DNA of 64,000 nucleotides from Triglochin maritima. Taxonomy: Eukaryota; Streptophyta; Magnoliopsida; Alismatales; Juncaginaceae. This document shows, in pieces, positions 1 through 9,222 of this stretch; within the stretch, counting starts at the first letter, position 1, and every line of letters begins with the position of its first letter. The DNA is taken from assembly GCA_963682175.1 (NCBI GenBank), contig OY821784.1, positions 20,503,621 to 20,567,620 of the forward strand. Reading direction: 5' to 3'. The translations under genes and the position numbers were made by a program. The notes under the pieces were generated by a model. It saw nothing but the letters and a program-made list of their open reading frames with translations. It ran no database searches and was not told the origin of the DNA.

Positions 1-1190
1 GAATTTTTCGAAAGATTTATTGCACTAGTATTGTCACAAAGTATAGGAGCCGTTTGAAACTCAAGTTTCAAGTCTTTTAGGGTTTGCCTCATCCACAAGA
101 CTTGTGCACATGCACAACCGGCGGCAATGTATTTGGCCTCAGTTGTCGACAATGCAACACTATTTTGTTTCTTACTAAACCAAGAGAGAAGTGATTTTCC
201 CAAGAATTGGCAAGTGCCACTAGTACTTTTACGATCTAAAATGCAACCGACATAGTCGGCGTCACCATAGGCAACAAGATCAAAATCTCTAGTCTTGGGG
301 TAAAACAAACCAAATTCTTGAGATCCTTTGAGATAGCGAAAAATACGTTTTAAAGCATTGAAATGAAATTCTTTTGGACTACCTTGAAAACGAGCAAATA
401 AACACACGGAAAACATAATATCTGGACGAGTAGTGCTAAGATAAAGCAAGGATCCGATCATACCTCGATATTTCTTCATATCCACCTCCTTGCCATTTTT
501 ATCTTTGTCTAACTTAGTGCTAGTGCTCATGGGAGTGTTGTGTGGCTTGCTATCTTCCAGACCAAAGCGTTTTAAGAGTTCTCTTGTGTACTTTGCTTGG
601 TGTATGAAGTTCCCATCTTTAGTTTGCTTAATTTGAACTCCAAGGAAGAAGTTTAGTTTGCCAATTAAGCTCATCTCGAACTCCCCCTGCATAGACTTGG
701 AAAATTCTTTGCAAAGACGCGGGTTACTTGCACCAAATATTATATCATCAACATAGATTTGTACCACTAGTAAATAATGATCATAAGTTTTAACAAAAAG
801 AGTGGTATCCACTTTACCCAAACAAAAACCTTTGTCGATTAAGAAGTTCTTCAACAGCTCATACCAAGCTCTAGGAGCTTGTTTGAGGCCATAAAGAGCA
901 TTATTAAGTTTAAACACATGGTTTGGGTAAGTTTCATTTACAAATCCGGGGGGTTGTGCCACATAACCTTCTTCATTTATAAAGCCATTTAGGAAAGCAC
1001 TTTTAACATCCATTTGAAATAATTTTAGCTCCATGTAAGATGCATATGCTAATAACATGCGAATGGCTTCCATTCGAGCGACGGTGGCATAAGTTTCATC
1101 AAAGTCTATACTCTCTCTTGGCGATAGCCTTGAGCAACGAGTCTAGCTTTGTTTCTAATTACATTCCCATCTTCGTCAAGTTTGTTTCAA
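1..1190 (-). pseudogene. pol: copia pol: reverse transcriptase and RNase H, 3' end cut by window edge
   Basis: Reverse transcriptase and RNase H of the copia element, which copy the element RNA into DNA in the virus-like particle. In minus-strand translation the RT start (GTKWIF), the polymerase motif YVDDIIFG (732-755) and the RNase H motif DRKSTSG (about 213-240) are readable in one frame from about 1100 down to 1. Two breaks are visible: a TGA (1187-1189) directly after KWIF where an amino-acid codon is expected, and a 2-nt gain in an AG run near 1106-1112 that shifts the frame after RLVAQGYRQE. Otherwise the RT is conserved, so the decay looks recent. The reading frame is still open at base 1. 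Confidence 0.85.
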
Positions 1191-1860
1191 AAGATCCATT
1201 TAGTTCCAATAACCGTTTGGTTTGAAGGTTTTTCAACAAGTTCACATACATTATTTCGAACAAATTGATTTAGCTCTTCATGCATAGTCATTATCCAAAA
1301 TTCGTCATTACATGCTTGTTCTACTTTCTTAGGTTCTAATGTAGAGATAAATGCATAAGAATCACAAACTACAGGTGCTTTAGACCGAGTCGTTAGACCT
1401 TGAGAAACATCTCCAATCACAGTCCTTCGGATGATCCTTTCTATAGGTCCAATCTTAGGAAGATCCTCCACGTCCTCTTGTGGAAAACTTGGAGGTTCTT
1501 GATGAGACTCAAGAGGAACATCTTGTGATGATACATGTCTAATGATATCGATACAATAATCATCAAGAGAGGAGTTATCTACAGAACCTAACTCGTCAAA
1601 GTTAACGTGTAGAGATTCCTGAACACAACTTGTTCGTTTATTGTAGATTCTATATGCTTTACTCATATCGGAATACCCTAAAAAGATTGCCTCATCAGAT
1701 TTTACATCAAATTTATCCAAGTTGTCTTTAGTATTGAGGACAAAACATTTTGAGCAAAAAACTTTGAAATATGAAATTTTAGGAGTCCGGTCATGCCAAA
1801 GTTGAAACAGAGTTTTCTTTAAAATAGGTCTAATGAGAACACGATTCAACACAAGAAGTA
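1187..1860 (-). pseudogene. pol: copia pol: integrase C-terminal region and start of RT
   Basis: Continuation of copia pol in a second minus-strand frame. It holds the post-core part of integrase, with motifs such as FGYSDMSKAYRIYNKRT-like sequence (the FLGYS..KAYR region) that follows the catalytic core in copia elements. An acidic linker and the start of the RT domain (the region before GTKWIF) follow. It joins the core integrase segment by a frameshift close to 1857. It ends at a TGA at 1187-1189 that replaces a sense codon in RT. Translation of both segments from one RNA would require the frameshift, so this is a decayed gene rather than a programmed overlap. Confidence 0.8.
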
Positions 1861-2516
1861 TTAACGGCTTCGCACCAAAAATATTTTGGAAGCCATTTTT
1901 CCACAAGCATTGTTCTTGCCATTTCTTGAAGAGTTCTATTTTTCCTTTCAACTACCCCATTTTGTTGAGGAGTGCGAGGAAAAGAAAAGTTATGCTCAAT
2001 TCCATATTTTTCACAAAACTTTTGAAATGATTCATTTTCAAATTCTCCTCCATGATCACTACGATTAGTGATTATTGTAGAATCTTTTTCCCTTTGAACA
2101 TGTTTGCAAAAAAAATTAAATCTTTCAAAAGCGTCATACTTGTTAGCTAAAAACAAAACCCAAGTCAATCTCGAAAAATCGTCAACAATCACAAATGCAT
2201 ATCTTTTCCCTCCTAGACTTACGGTCCTTGACGGTCCCAAAAGATCTAAGTGTAAAAACTCGAGGGGTTTTGAAGTTGACACCACATTTAGAGATTTAAA
2301 AGAAGATTTAAATTGTTTTCCAAATTGACATGCATCACAAAGTTTGTCCGTTTTGAAATCAATTTTTGCTAGTCCTCTAATCAATTCAAGTTTGGATAAT
2401 TTGTGCAATTGTGACATACTAATATGTCCCAAGCGGTTATGCCATAACCAAGCTTCGTCATGTGACGCAACTAAGCATGTTTCAATACTTAGGTTTTTAA
2501 GATTATTAGCATGCAC
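1857..2516 (-). pseudogene. pol: copia pol: GAG-pre-integrase zinc finger and integrase core
   Basis: Integrase inserts the cDNA into the genome. The N-terminal HHCC zinc module is present (H26, H31, C60, C63 of the segment, in WHNRLGH and CDAC). The catalytic triad is complete: D91 in HLDLLGPS, D154 in SDHGGEF and E190 in QQNGVVERKN, which gives the DX35E spacing expected for retroviral-type integrase. The first methionine at 2516 is not a true start, because the domain continues the polyprotein from the protease region upstream. The reading frame is lost after residue 220 (AVNT), where the sequence continues in another frame. Confidence 0.88.
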
Positions 2517-2689
2517 AATGTAGATGTTATTTTATCTATATCCATTAAAACAATTTTCATGTCATGTTTAGAGATGATATGGCAAGTGTTTTTGTCAAAT
2601 ACAACTAGAAAACTCTTATCGGTTAATTGACTAACACTAAGCAAGCTAAGTTTCAACCCATCTACTAATAAAACTTTTTAAATGTTAGG

Positions 2690-2864
2690 AGTAGTAGAAT
2701 TACCAACATTGACAATGCCGGCAATGTGTCCTTTAGCATTATCTCCAAATGTGACGGTTCCTCCCTTCTTAGGCTTTAAGTTTGATAGAACTTGGGAGTC
2801 TCCCGTCATATGCCTTGAGCACCCGCTATCGAGAATTCACTTCCCCTTTCTCCTTTCTTTTTAT
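2690..2864 (-). pseudogene. copia protease remnant
   Basis: Aspartic-protease region between gag and integrase. In one minus-strand frame the sequence reads DSGCSRHMTGD (about 2810-2845), the catalytic motif region of copia proteases, followed by a GGTVTFGDN-like stretch typical of the segment after it. The frame differs from the upstream gag segment, so a frameshift separates them near 2850-2870. The region is too short and broken to be functional. Confidence 0.75.
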
Positions 2865-3590
2865 CTACAAGCAAAGAACCAAGTGAAGACGTTTGTACCC
2901 AAATTTGTTTGGGTCATTGATGGTTAGCTTTTGGTACCCAAACTTGAGTAGTCTTAGGTACCAAGCATTTGAATAATTGGTTTTCTTAACAAGAGAGTTA
3001 TTCATTTTAACAAAGTAGGAAGTAGGTTTCTTTTGTTTACCTCCCTTATAGCCTAGAGCATGTTTTGTTAGAGATTGAGTTTGTGTTCCAAGAAGCATGT
3101 CAAGCATCTTTCTACCTAAGGTGAATTTCTCTAAGTGCTTCGTGAGTTGCATGTTCTTGGCAATGAGATCTTCATTTAGATGATTATCTTTTGTAGATTT
3201 TAGAATTGTTATCTCATCATTTAGAGTCTCGATTTCTTTGGTTAGCATATCACATTTTATAGATTGACCTAGATTCACTTTTCTAGATAATTTATTTTTA
3301 TGACAAATCATTTCATAACGCTTCGCAAGTTCATGAAACGCATCTAACAAATCATCATAAGGAGATGTTTCATTTAGGGATACCTCATCGTCGTCGATCT
3401 CCACCACGTGAGGTTGATCACTCGTCTTTGGTGATGGAGGAGGGCTCGAGTCGGAATCAACATTAGATGCCATGAAACACATGTGTGCTTCTTCTTCTTG
3501 GGAGTATTCAGAGTCAGAGTCCTTTGATGAACTTGAGTCATCCCAAGTAGCTTTCAGAGCCTTTTTCCCATCCTTTTCACGATGATCCAT
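2865..3590 (-). pseudogene. gag: copia gag C-terminal extension
   Basis: Same frame as the gag segment at 3621-4622, separated from it only by a TAG at 3618-3620. The first part is an acidic serine-rich segment (TWDDSSSSKDSDSEYSQEE) followed by a likely coiled coil rich in K, E and L, the usual arrangement downstream of the gag knuckle in SIRE/Maximus elements. The apparent methionine at 3590 is therefore internal. The segment ends out of frame before the protease. It probably belonged to the Gag-Pol polyprotein. Confidence 0.75.
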
Positions 3591-3620
3591 TCTCTTGTAA
3601 TCGTCACCTCTTTTAGGCCT

Positions 3621-4622
3621 CTATTCATTTTCTTTCCGGGATGACCTTTCATCTCTATCTCTTCTTGGTCTCTCATCCTTTTCTCTTCTAGGAGGATATT
3701 TCCTTTCTTCTCTTCGTCCACGATCCCTTGGCCTAAGCAATGGGCAATCCTTCTTCATGTGGCCGGTTTTGTTACACTCATAGCAAGTGAATGTCCGAGA
3801 GGATTCTCCTCTTCCTTTTGCAAATTTTCTCTTCGAGAGGAACTTCTTGGAATTGCGGGTTAGGAAAGCAACATCTTCATCGGTGTCCTCGTCTTCGATT
3901 GCGTCCGAATCCGAGGTTGCTTTTAAAGTAATTTGTTTTTCTTTCTGTTTATATCCTTCCCGTTCCTTCTTCTCTCTTCTTTCTTCCATTTGGATCTCAT
4001 ATGCCATGAGGCTTCCAATGAGATCCTCTATCTTCAACTTTGAGAGATCTTTGGCTTCTTCAATAGCCGTAGTTTTTTTCTCCCAATCCAAAGTCAAGGA
4101 CCGAAGAAACTTTAGTACTCTATCACTTTCAACCACAACCTTACCAAGGTTCTTCAAAGAGTTAGTAATAAGAGTAAGGTGAGTATGCATCTCGCTAATG
4201 GATTCATTCGGTTTCATAGCAACAATTTCATACTTTTGCATAAATGAATCAATTCTAGTTTCCTTAACGGATGATCGACCTTCAAAGTGACTTTCTAACA
4301 TATGCCAAGCTTCAAATGCGGAATCACATGCATTAATTCTACTATATTGTTCTTCGGTCAAACAACACATAATTATGTTCATGAGTTTAGCGTTCATTTG
4401 AATCATGGCTAATTCATAATCATCCTTACGTTCTAATGGTTTGTTTTGTGTATATGGTATTTGAAAGAACACCCACAATTTAACATTATAAGATTGTATG
4501 AACGTGGTTAAACATTTCTTGCAATATGCATAGTTTGTTCCATCAAACAAAGGAGGTCTTCTGGTGTGAAATCCCTCTCTTTGTTGGGTCATTGCTACAA
4601 ATGTCAATTTGTCTAAATGCAA
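3621..4622 (-). pseudogene. gag: copia gag with CCHC zinc knuckle
   Basis: Capsid/nucleocapsid precursor of the copia element, 333 residues to the first stop. The N-terminus has the LFDGTNYAYCKKCLTTF signature of the DUF4219 region, followed by a UBN2-type Gag domain (residues about 60-220). The nucleocapsid knuckle CYECNKTGHMKKDC (residues 280-293, bases 3744-3785) fits CX2CX4HX4C and binds RNA. A basic RDRDE-type tail follows, then a TAG after which the same frame continues into 2865-3590. The likely start is the methionine at 4622, just 8 bases downstream of the primer binding site; the MTQQREGF methionine inside the ORF is an alternative. The premature stop makes it a pseudogene. Confidence 0.85.
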
Positions 4623-4629
4623 TTAACAA

Positions 4630-4642
4630 GGTTCTGATACCA
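4630..4642 (-). other. primer binding site of the copia element (initiator tRNA-Met)
   Basis: On the minus strand this reads TGGTATCAGAACC, matching the tRNA-iMet type primer site of plant copia elements (usual form TGGTATCAGAGC) with one or two changes. It starts two bases after the CCTACA end of the 5' LTR. This fixes the LTR/internal boundary at 4644/4645. Confidence 0.85.
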
Positions 4643-4644
4643 AA

Positions 4645-4658
4645 TGTAGGATCTACTA
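4645..4658 (-). mobile_element. copia 5' LTR, last 14 bases (3' tip)
   Basis: Plus strand TGTAGGATCTACTA. This is the 3' tip of the copia 5' LTR (minus strand ends GATCCTACA). The final TACTA (4654-4658) is one copy of the target duplication made by the gypsy LTR; the LTR resumes at 6862 with a second TACTA followed by GCCCCTAAAC. Confidence 0.8.
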
Positions 4659-4819
4659 TGTTATGTCCCTAACCCGGTTTAGGGTTTAATTAGGGTTAAG
4701 TGAGGTTTGACTTGGAGGAGAGAGGGAGGTATGGTGTGTTGTGAGGTGAAGTGATGGAGGTAAGGTGGGGGTGTAAGGGAGGTATGGTGGGGTGTGCTTG
4801 GGGTGTAGGGTCTGAGTTT

Positions 4820-4825
4820 TATAAA
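4820..4825 (+). promoter_or_regulatory. possible TATA box of the gypsy solo LTR
   Basis: TATAAA within GTTTTATAAACC, about 160 bp into the LTR and upstream of a pyrimidine-rich stretch. The position is reasonable for a U3 promoter. This is sequence resemblance only. Confidence 0.4.
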
Positions 4826-5159
4826 CCAAGCAAACACCATCTTTTCCTTCTTTTCCTTCTCTTCCTTCATTCTCACCAAACACCCACCTTCTTCCTCGGT
4901 GGCTCGAGCTCAGGCGGAGGAGGTTGCATTGGCGTGAGGCTTGCGGAGGTTGACGCGCGAGGAGGATCACCGGAGGCAACGGAGGGCGAGCGAGGCTCCG
5001 GCGGGTTCGTTGCGTTTCGAGGTATGCCGCTCCTTAGTGTGGTTTGTTTGTTGACGCTCATGTGAGGGATGCGTTGGTCGAGTCGGGGGAGGTCGGAGAC
5101 CTCTCCGGCGACGCTTTTCTTCGTAAAACCTCGGCTGGCGCGAGGTTGAAGACGACCAA

Positions 5160-5686
5160 CGGTCGACCGGATCCTTCGGGCGGTCGACCGTTTTAGCACT
5201 GTTTGCCCGACTTTAACCTTCACCGGTCGAACGATGCCTTGGGGGCGGTCGACCGGTAGTGCATTATTGCTGGTGAGTTGGGATTTTTCTACCTGTTGTC
5301 GGTCGACCGGTCCTTGTTGTGTTCGACCGGAACTTAAGTGTACCTGTTAGTTTTGCATGTTTTGTTCGACCGATTTCATGTGACGTTCGACCGATCGTTT
5401 GTTGTTCGACCGTTGGAGTTTTGCGTTCGACCGATTATATGACTTAGAATAATAGGTTGACCCTGTCTGTTTTCGGTCGACCGAGATCCCTGAGTCGGTC
5501 GACCGATAGAGTTGAATTTAATGTTGACCAGACTCCGGATTTTGACCTCGTTCGGTCGACCGGTTTTAGACTTTTGTTCGACCGTTTGGGAATTAGTGTT
5601 GCGTAGTGAGTTCTACCGATTCAGACTTTCGGTCGATCGAATTCCTCGTGGAAACGGTCGACCGGTTAGACTATTTCGGTCGACCG
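5160..5686 (+). repeat. CGGTCGACCG paired-palindrome array in the gypsy solo LTR
   Basis: About 18 copies of the 10-bp palindrome CGGTCGACCG or its variants (TGTTCGACCG, CGGTCGATCG). They occur as pairs with starts at 5160/5181, 5224/5246, 5300/5320, 5363/5384, 5403/5424, 5474/5496, 5553/5575, 5609/5630 and 5655/5677. Within pairs the start-to-start distance is 20-22 bp; between pairs it is about 40-80 bp, while the sequence between motifs varies. Confidence 0.9.
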
Positions 5687-6082
5687 AATCTGCTCAGAAC
5701 TGAATTGCTAGGTCCTGTTGTGAATGCCAACTCTGTCCACGGAAACCCGTGTCCTCGCCTTGTGCGTGAGCCGGGAGGTGACGGTGGGCGCGTGATGCGT
5801 GCCTGCCCAGGGACCGCCGTTGGGAAGAGTGTGGGTGTTCGGGACGCGTCACCTCCATGTATGGACCGTGACTTTTGAGATGATTGTTGGCACTTTGTAG
5901 TATAGCAGGCCTGAGGGATCGCGGATCCCAGTGTTGATGTTGTGCGGGCACGCAACTGGCGTTGGGTGAGGTGACTACCGGCCCTTGGGGCTACGGAGGT
6001 CGCTGCCCTGTTTTATAGCGGCGCGGTTGGTGTTCGCGGCTCGAGGAGCCCGATGACCTGGCAGACTTCGGTCTGGATCTGT

Positions 6083-6195
6083 CCGATGCTGTGCCGGACT
6101 GTTGTGATGGACCACCGATGCTGTGCCGGTGATGCCGCCGAGGTTGTGCCGGCGATGATGATTGTTGGGCCGAGGCTGTGCCGGCTATGTTGTTT
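6083..6195 (+). repeat. short minisatellite in the solo LTR (GCTGTGCCGG units)
   Basis: Four units built around GATGCTGTGCCGG or GAGGYTGTGCCGG (about 6088, 6118, 6148 and 6172), spaced roughly 25-35 bp. It lies at the place in the LTR where the Tekay LTR at 15445-17715 carries a completely different minisatellite. Confidence 0.65.
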
Positions 6196-6557
6196 TCCTC
6201 GGCTGGGCACCTACCGAGATGATGTTGTTATACCTTCCGGGCGACGGCCCCGTTGGTCCCTGTGGCCCCGACCACTGAGATTTACAGATCTGTTTCTATC
6301 GGCGCGTAGACGTGACAGAGGCTCCCTGCCGAACCCTTGAGTAGTGTAGCTGCGTGTGTGGGGTGCGATGTCGCGGGCTACTAGACTGCATGTGCCTGCA
6401 GTAGGTCTCTTCGGGAGACCCGATGATTGATTGTCGGACTGATGTCCTGTTTTACCCTTCGGGGGAACTGTTTTCCAGTTCTGTTGATGCCATGACATGC
6501 TACTAGTATGATAGGTTCATTATGTGTTGCATGCATATAGGTGAGTTGGTATACGGG

Positions 6558-6573
6558 GTTTCCTTCTGGAAAC
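6558..6573 (+). other. conserved LTR hairpin GTTTCC-TTCT-GGAAAC
   Basis: Perfect 6-bp stem with a TTCT loop inside a block that is nearly identical in the Tekay-type 3' LTR (17418-17433), where the surrounding sequence is much more diverged. It could be an RNA structure in the R/U5 part of the transcript. Function unknown. Confidence 0.6.
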
Positions 6574-7328
6574 TCAGGCATTGTTGTTGCATCTTTTTCA
6601 GGATCGCAGTAGGTCCGGTGGGTGGTGACCGAGGACGGAGCGCTTTGGAGTCGGATCCTCTTCGGCAGTTGCTGGACCGTACGACTACTTGTATTCTCTT
6701 CCATTGTATCTGTATTGTAGTCGTATTTCTTTTGGAAAACTCCTTGTATTTTGGGTGCACCCGGATTTATATATTTATGTATTAGTGACGTTCCCGCGTG
6801 AGTTGTCTGTTATGTTGGTTATTTTGAAATTTTAAATCTTCCGCTGTTTCGGGACGTTACATACTAGCCCCTAAACTTAGTCTAAAGGGGGTGAAGATAA
6901 GACAATATATATTAAAGAGAGAACAAACAAATCACTATTCCGGATGTATAGAGGTTAGGATCCAACCACCGGATCCTAGTCCTCTCTTACGAATTGCTCT
7001 TACTCGAGAAACTTCGCGTCCTCCACTAATCCGATCTCCGTTGTGGGCCGAGATCACGCCTTTACACCACAAGATTTGTGAACACCTTCGCCTATCTTGG
7101 ACCACCTTTTCACAATCCGAGAAGAGCTTCACTTCGGAAGCTTTGTACAACTCTTGAAGACTAATACTTCAGCAACTAATCTTGAGCACTTGAAATGAAT
7201 GATACAATCTATTGATGGTGATTTCAAGTGAGAAGATGTGAGCACAAGGGTTTAGAGCAAATTGAGAGTAGTAATGAGATTTTGAGCTTGCAGAAAGATT
7301 GGTGACCTTGTCATGTGTTCTCAGCTCT

Positions 7329-7336
7329 ATTTATAA
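7329..7336 (-). promoter_or_regulatory. TATA box of the copia 5' LTR
   Basis: TATAAATA on the minus strand, followed downstream by GAGCTGAGAACACATG and by the U5-like part of the LTR. The CGGTCGACCG array lies directly upstream, in the place of an enhancer. Confidence 0.6.
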
Positions 7337-7432
7337 GCTCTAAACTAGTTCTAACCGTTGGGATTGAAGTGGTGAAAAGATGTGCTAGAAAACACAATTC
7401 AAAAAGTGACAGAACACATTTCTGGCAACGAA

Positions 7433-8243
7433 CGGTCGACCGGATCGTGTACCACGGTCGACCGGAATTAAGTAGTGCTCGGTTCGGTCAAGCGAAGACG
7501 CTAACGGTCGATCAAATTTGGCTAGAACTTAAGTGATCGGTCGAACGATTTCGAATACCAGTTCCACCGAAAATGAACAGTAGGACTGGATGTGGAAAAG
7601 ACATAAGTATCGGTCGACCGTAAGTAGAGTTTCGGTCGACCGGTTGGCATGTTGGATTTTAGATATGATAACAACAAGTGTAATCGGTCGAACCAAGTGA
7701 GTTGCTAGTTCGACCGAAAATACCCAGTATGAATGGGACTGGGAAGAATCAAGACGCGGTCGACCGTTAAGGAGAATTCGGTTGACCGGAAGACCAAATC
7801 CAAAATAAGGTTAGTTGCGAAAATGTATATACGACCGTTGGAGTATACGACAAGTATAACAGTCATATTTAATACAAATACGAAAATACAATCGGTCCAA
7901 CAGATACGAAGTTTCGGTGGACCGAAGGTCTCACTAACTGGACACGTGTCGACAATTGATAGGCTGAAAGATTTGTATAGGGTAAACTAATTTCTATCAC
8001 TCGACAAGGTGAGACGGTCGAACAAAAAAATTGTTCCGGTCGACCGATTTCCAACAGTCAAACAGGATTGAAGAAATAGTCGAACAAAATGTATATTCCG
8101 GTCGACCGATTTTAGACAGGCAAACCAGATAGAATGCACGGTCGAACGGGAAATGAATATGGGTCAACCGTTTTGGACAGATTACGTTTCGTGGGAAGGT
8201 CTGTTGAAATTCGGTCGAACCTAATGGTTCTACCGGTCGATGT
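7433..8243. repeat. CGGTCGACCG paired-palindrome array in the copia LTR
   Basis: About 22 copies of CGGTCGACCG and variants (CGGTCGAACG, CGGTTGACCG, AGTTCGACCG). Paired starts are 7433/7455, 7485/7505, 7538/7560, 7611/7633, 7685/7707, 7757/7779, 8015/8037, 8077/8099, 8139/8161 and 8212/8234; nearly every pair is exactly 22 bp apart. Pairs recur about every 50-75 bp. The array lies upstream of the TATA box in element orientation, within U3. Confidence 0.88.
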
Positions 8244-9100
8244 TTTAGTGCAGATTTCCTGTTCTACGATTCTAATGAGTTTAGATGATTTCCTATTGAA
8301 GTCTAGGATAGTTGGAATGTAGTGTGAGAATTCTATAGGTATTCTACGTGATGTGTAATGCAATGAATCAAAGATTTCATGTGCCAAGTTACATTTGTGG
8401 CCTAAATACATGGAATTTAAACCTAACTACGCTTCAATCTTCATCTTTAATTCAACTCAAAACTTGATTCCTGAAACGTTAGATCATACACGTATATGCA
8501 AGAGTTGATCTTTTAATTGATACATGTTTTTATTGATATGTTGATTAATTATAAAAACGGATTAACGATTATTAGCCAAAAAGCCAACATTCTCTACCTC
8601 TCGCTCTCGTTCTCCATATCTCTTCTCTCTCTCCTTTTCCCCCTCTTCTCTTATCCTCTTCCCATTTCTCCTCTTCTCTACTACTCTCCTCCTCCTCCTC
8701 CTCCCTCTTCTCATTCTCTTCCCCTCCTTGTTCTACCCCTCACCTTCTCTCGCTTCTCCTTTTCTCACTCTCCCTCTTATCCTCTTTCTATTCTCCTTCT
8801 CTCTCGTTCACTATCTCCTTATCTCTATTTCCTTCTCTCTATTTCTCCCTCTAACCTCCCTTCCTCTTCTCTCTCCCTCTCCTTCTCTCCCTTTCCTCTA
8901 CTCTCCCTTCTCTCTGTTCTCTCCCTCTGTCTCCTTCTGTGTGTCCCTACCCATCTCACTCTCCTCTTCTCTCGTTTCCTCCCTCCTTCTCTGTTCTCCT
9001 TCTCTCTCCCTTTTCCTTATCTCTTCCTCTCTGTCTCTTTCCTCTTTCCCTATCTCTCATGTTCCCTCTACTCATTCCCTATCTCCCTCTTATGCTCTCA

Positions 9101-9128
9101 TTCTCTCCTTATAAGGATAAGGAGAGAA
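9101..9128. other. purine/pyrimidine strand-switch inverted repeat
   Basis: Perfect 12-bp arms (TTCTCTCCTTAT and ATAAGGAGAGAA) around AAGG. It marks the entry into purine island 1. Degenerate versions occur at about 10561-10588 and 13041-13068. It can form a cruciform. Confidence 0.75.
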
Positions 9129-9222
9129 GGAAGAGAGGAGCGAGAGGGAGGGAAGGAGAAGAAGAGAGAGGATAAGGAGAATAGAAGGAGAGGAGGAGAG
9201 GGAAGATGAGAAGGAGAGGGGA
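9113..9222. repeat. polypurine island 1 in satellite I
   Basis: About 110 bp of nearly pure A/G on the plus strand embedded in C/T sequence. It ends in GGAGAGGGGACTCCTCTC, a second strand switch. The same island recurs at 10576-10684 and 13053-13157. Confidence 0.8.

Larger units (their letters stand above)
4659..6861 (+). mobile_element. Ty3/gypsy solo LTR (2203 bp) nested in the copia LTR
   Basis: Starts TGTTATGTCCC, ends GACGTTACA, and is flanked by a perfect 5-bp target duplication TACTA (4654-4658 and 6862-6866). It has the same organisation as the Tekay-type LTR at 15445-17715: a CGGTCGACCG-pair array, a GC-rich minisatellite zone, an identical stretch around a GTTTCC/GGAAAC hairpin, a conserved GGTGGTGACCGAGGA stretch, and an AAATTTTAAA..TTCCG end. 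With no internal sequence and an intact duplication, it arose by LTR-LTR recombination. The many short ORFs across it are not genes. Confidence 0.85.
1..8589 (-). mobile_element. Ty1/copia retrotransposon, SIRE/Maximus-like, 5' part, broken
   Basis: Minus-strand copia element running off the left edge. From right to left it has a 5' LTR (8589-4645, interrupted), a primer binding site, gag, protease, integrase and reverse transcriptase/RNase H. The order gag-PR-IN-RT-RH defines Ty1/copia. The lineage call rests on the integrase stretch around the DX35E glutamate and on the RNase H segment with DRKSTSG, both of which resemble SIRE/Maximus elements. At least one in-frame TAG in gag, two or more pol frameshifts and a TGA at the start of RT make it non-autonomous. 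The 3' LTR and the end of RNase H lie outside the window. A gypsy solo LTR is nested in the 5' LTR. Confidence 0.85.
6862..8589 (-). mobile_element. copia 5' LTR, main part
   Basis: Remainder of the copia 5' LTR after the nested gypsy LTR. On the minus strand it begins TGTTGGC at 8589 and continues to the TACTA duplication at 6862-6866, where it is joined to the 14-bp tip at 4645-4658. The total LTR would be about 1.74 kb. The outer boundary is inferred from TG..CA ends and near-matching termini (TGTTGG against CCTACA) and from the abrupt change to pyrimidine satellite at 8590; the second LTR is outside the window, so it cannot be confirmed. It contains a TATA box and a CGGTCGACCG array. Confidence 0.6.

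Noticed and set aside
4671..4705. Telomere-like TTTAGGG/TTAGGG words
   Set aside because: Only two or three imperfect words at the start of the solo LTR, not an array.
6539..6602. Splice-like GTGAGT...TTTCAG pair in the solo LTR
   Set aside because: Only about 60 bp apart, shorter than plant introns normally are, and the donor is not conserved in the Tekay LTR.
4686..6785. Overlapping 60-130 codon ORFs in the solo LTR, and likewise in 15500-17020
   Set aside because: High-GC LTR sequence opens several frames on both strands at once; they coincide with the palindrome array, giving repeated VDR-type peptides, and match nothing recognisable.
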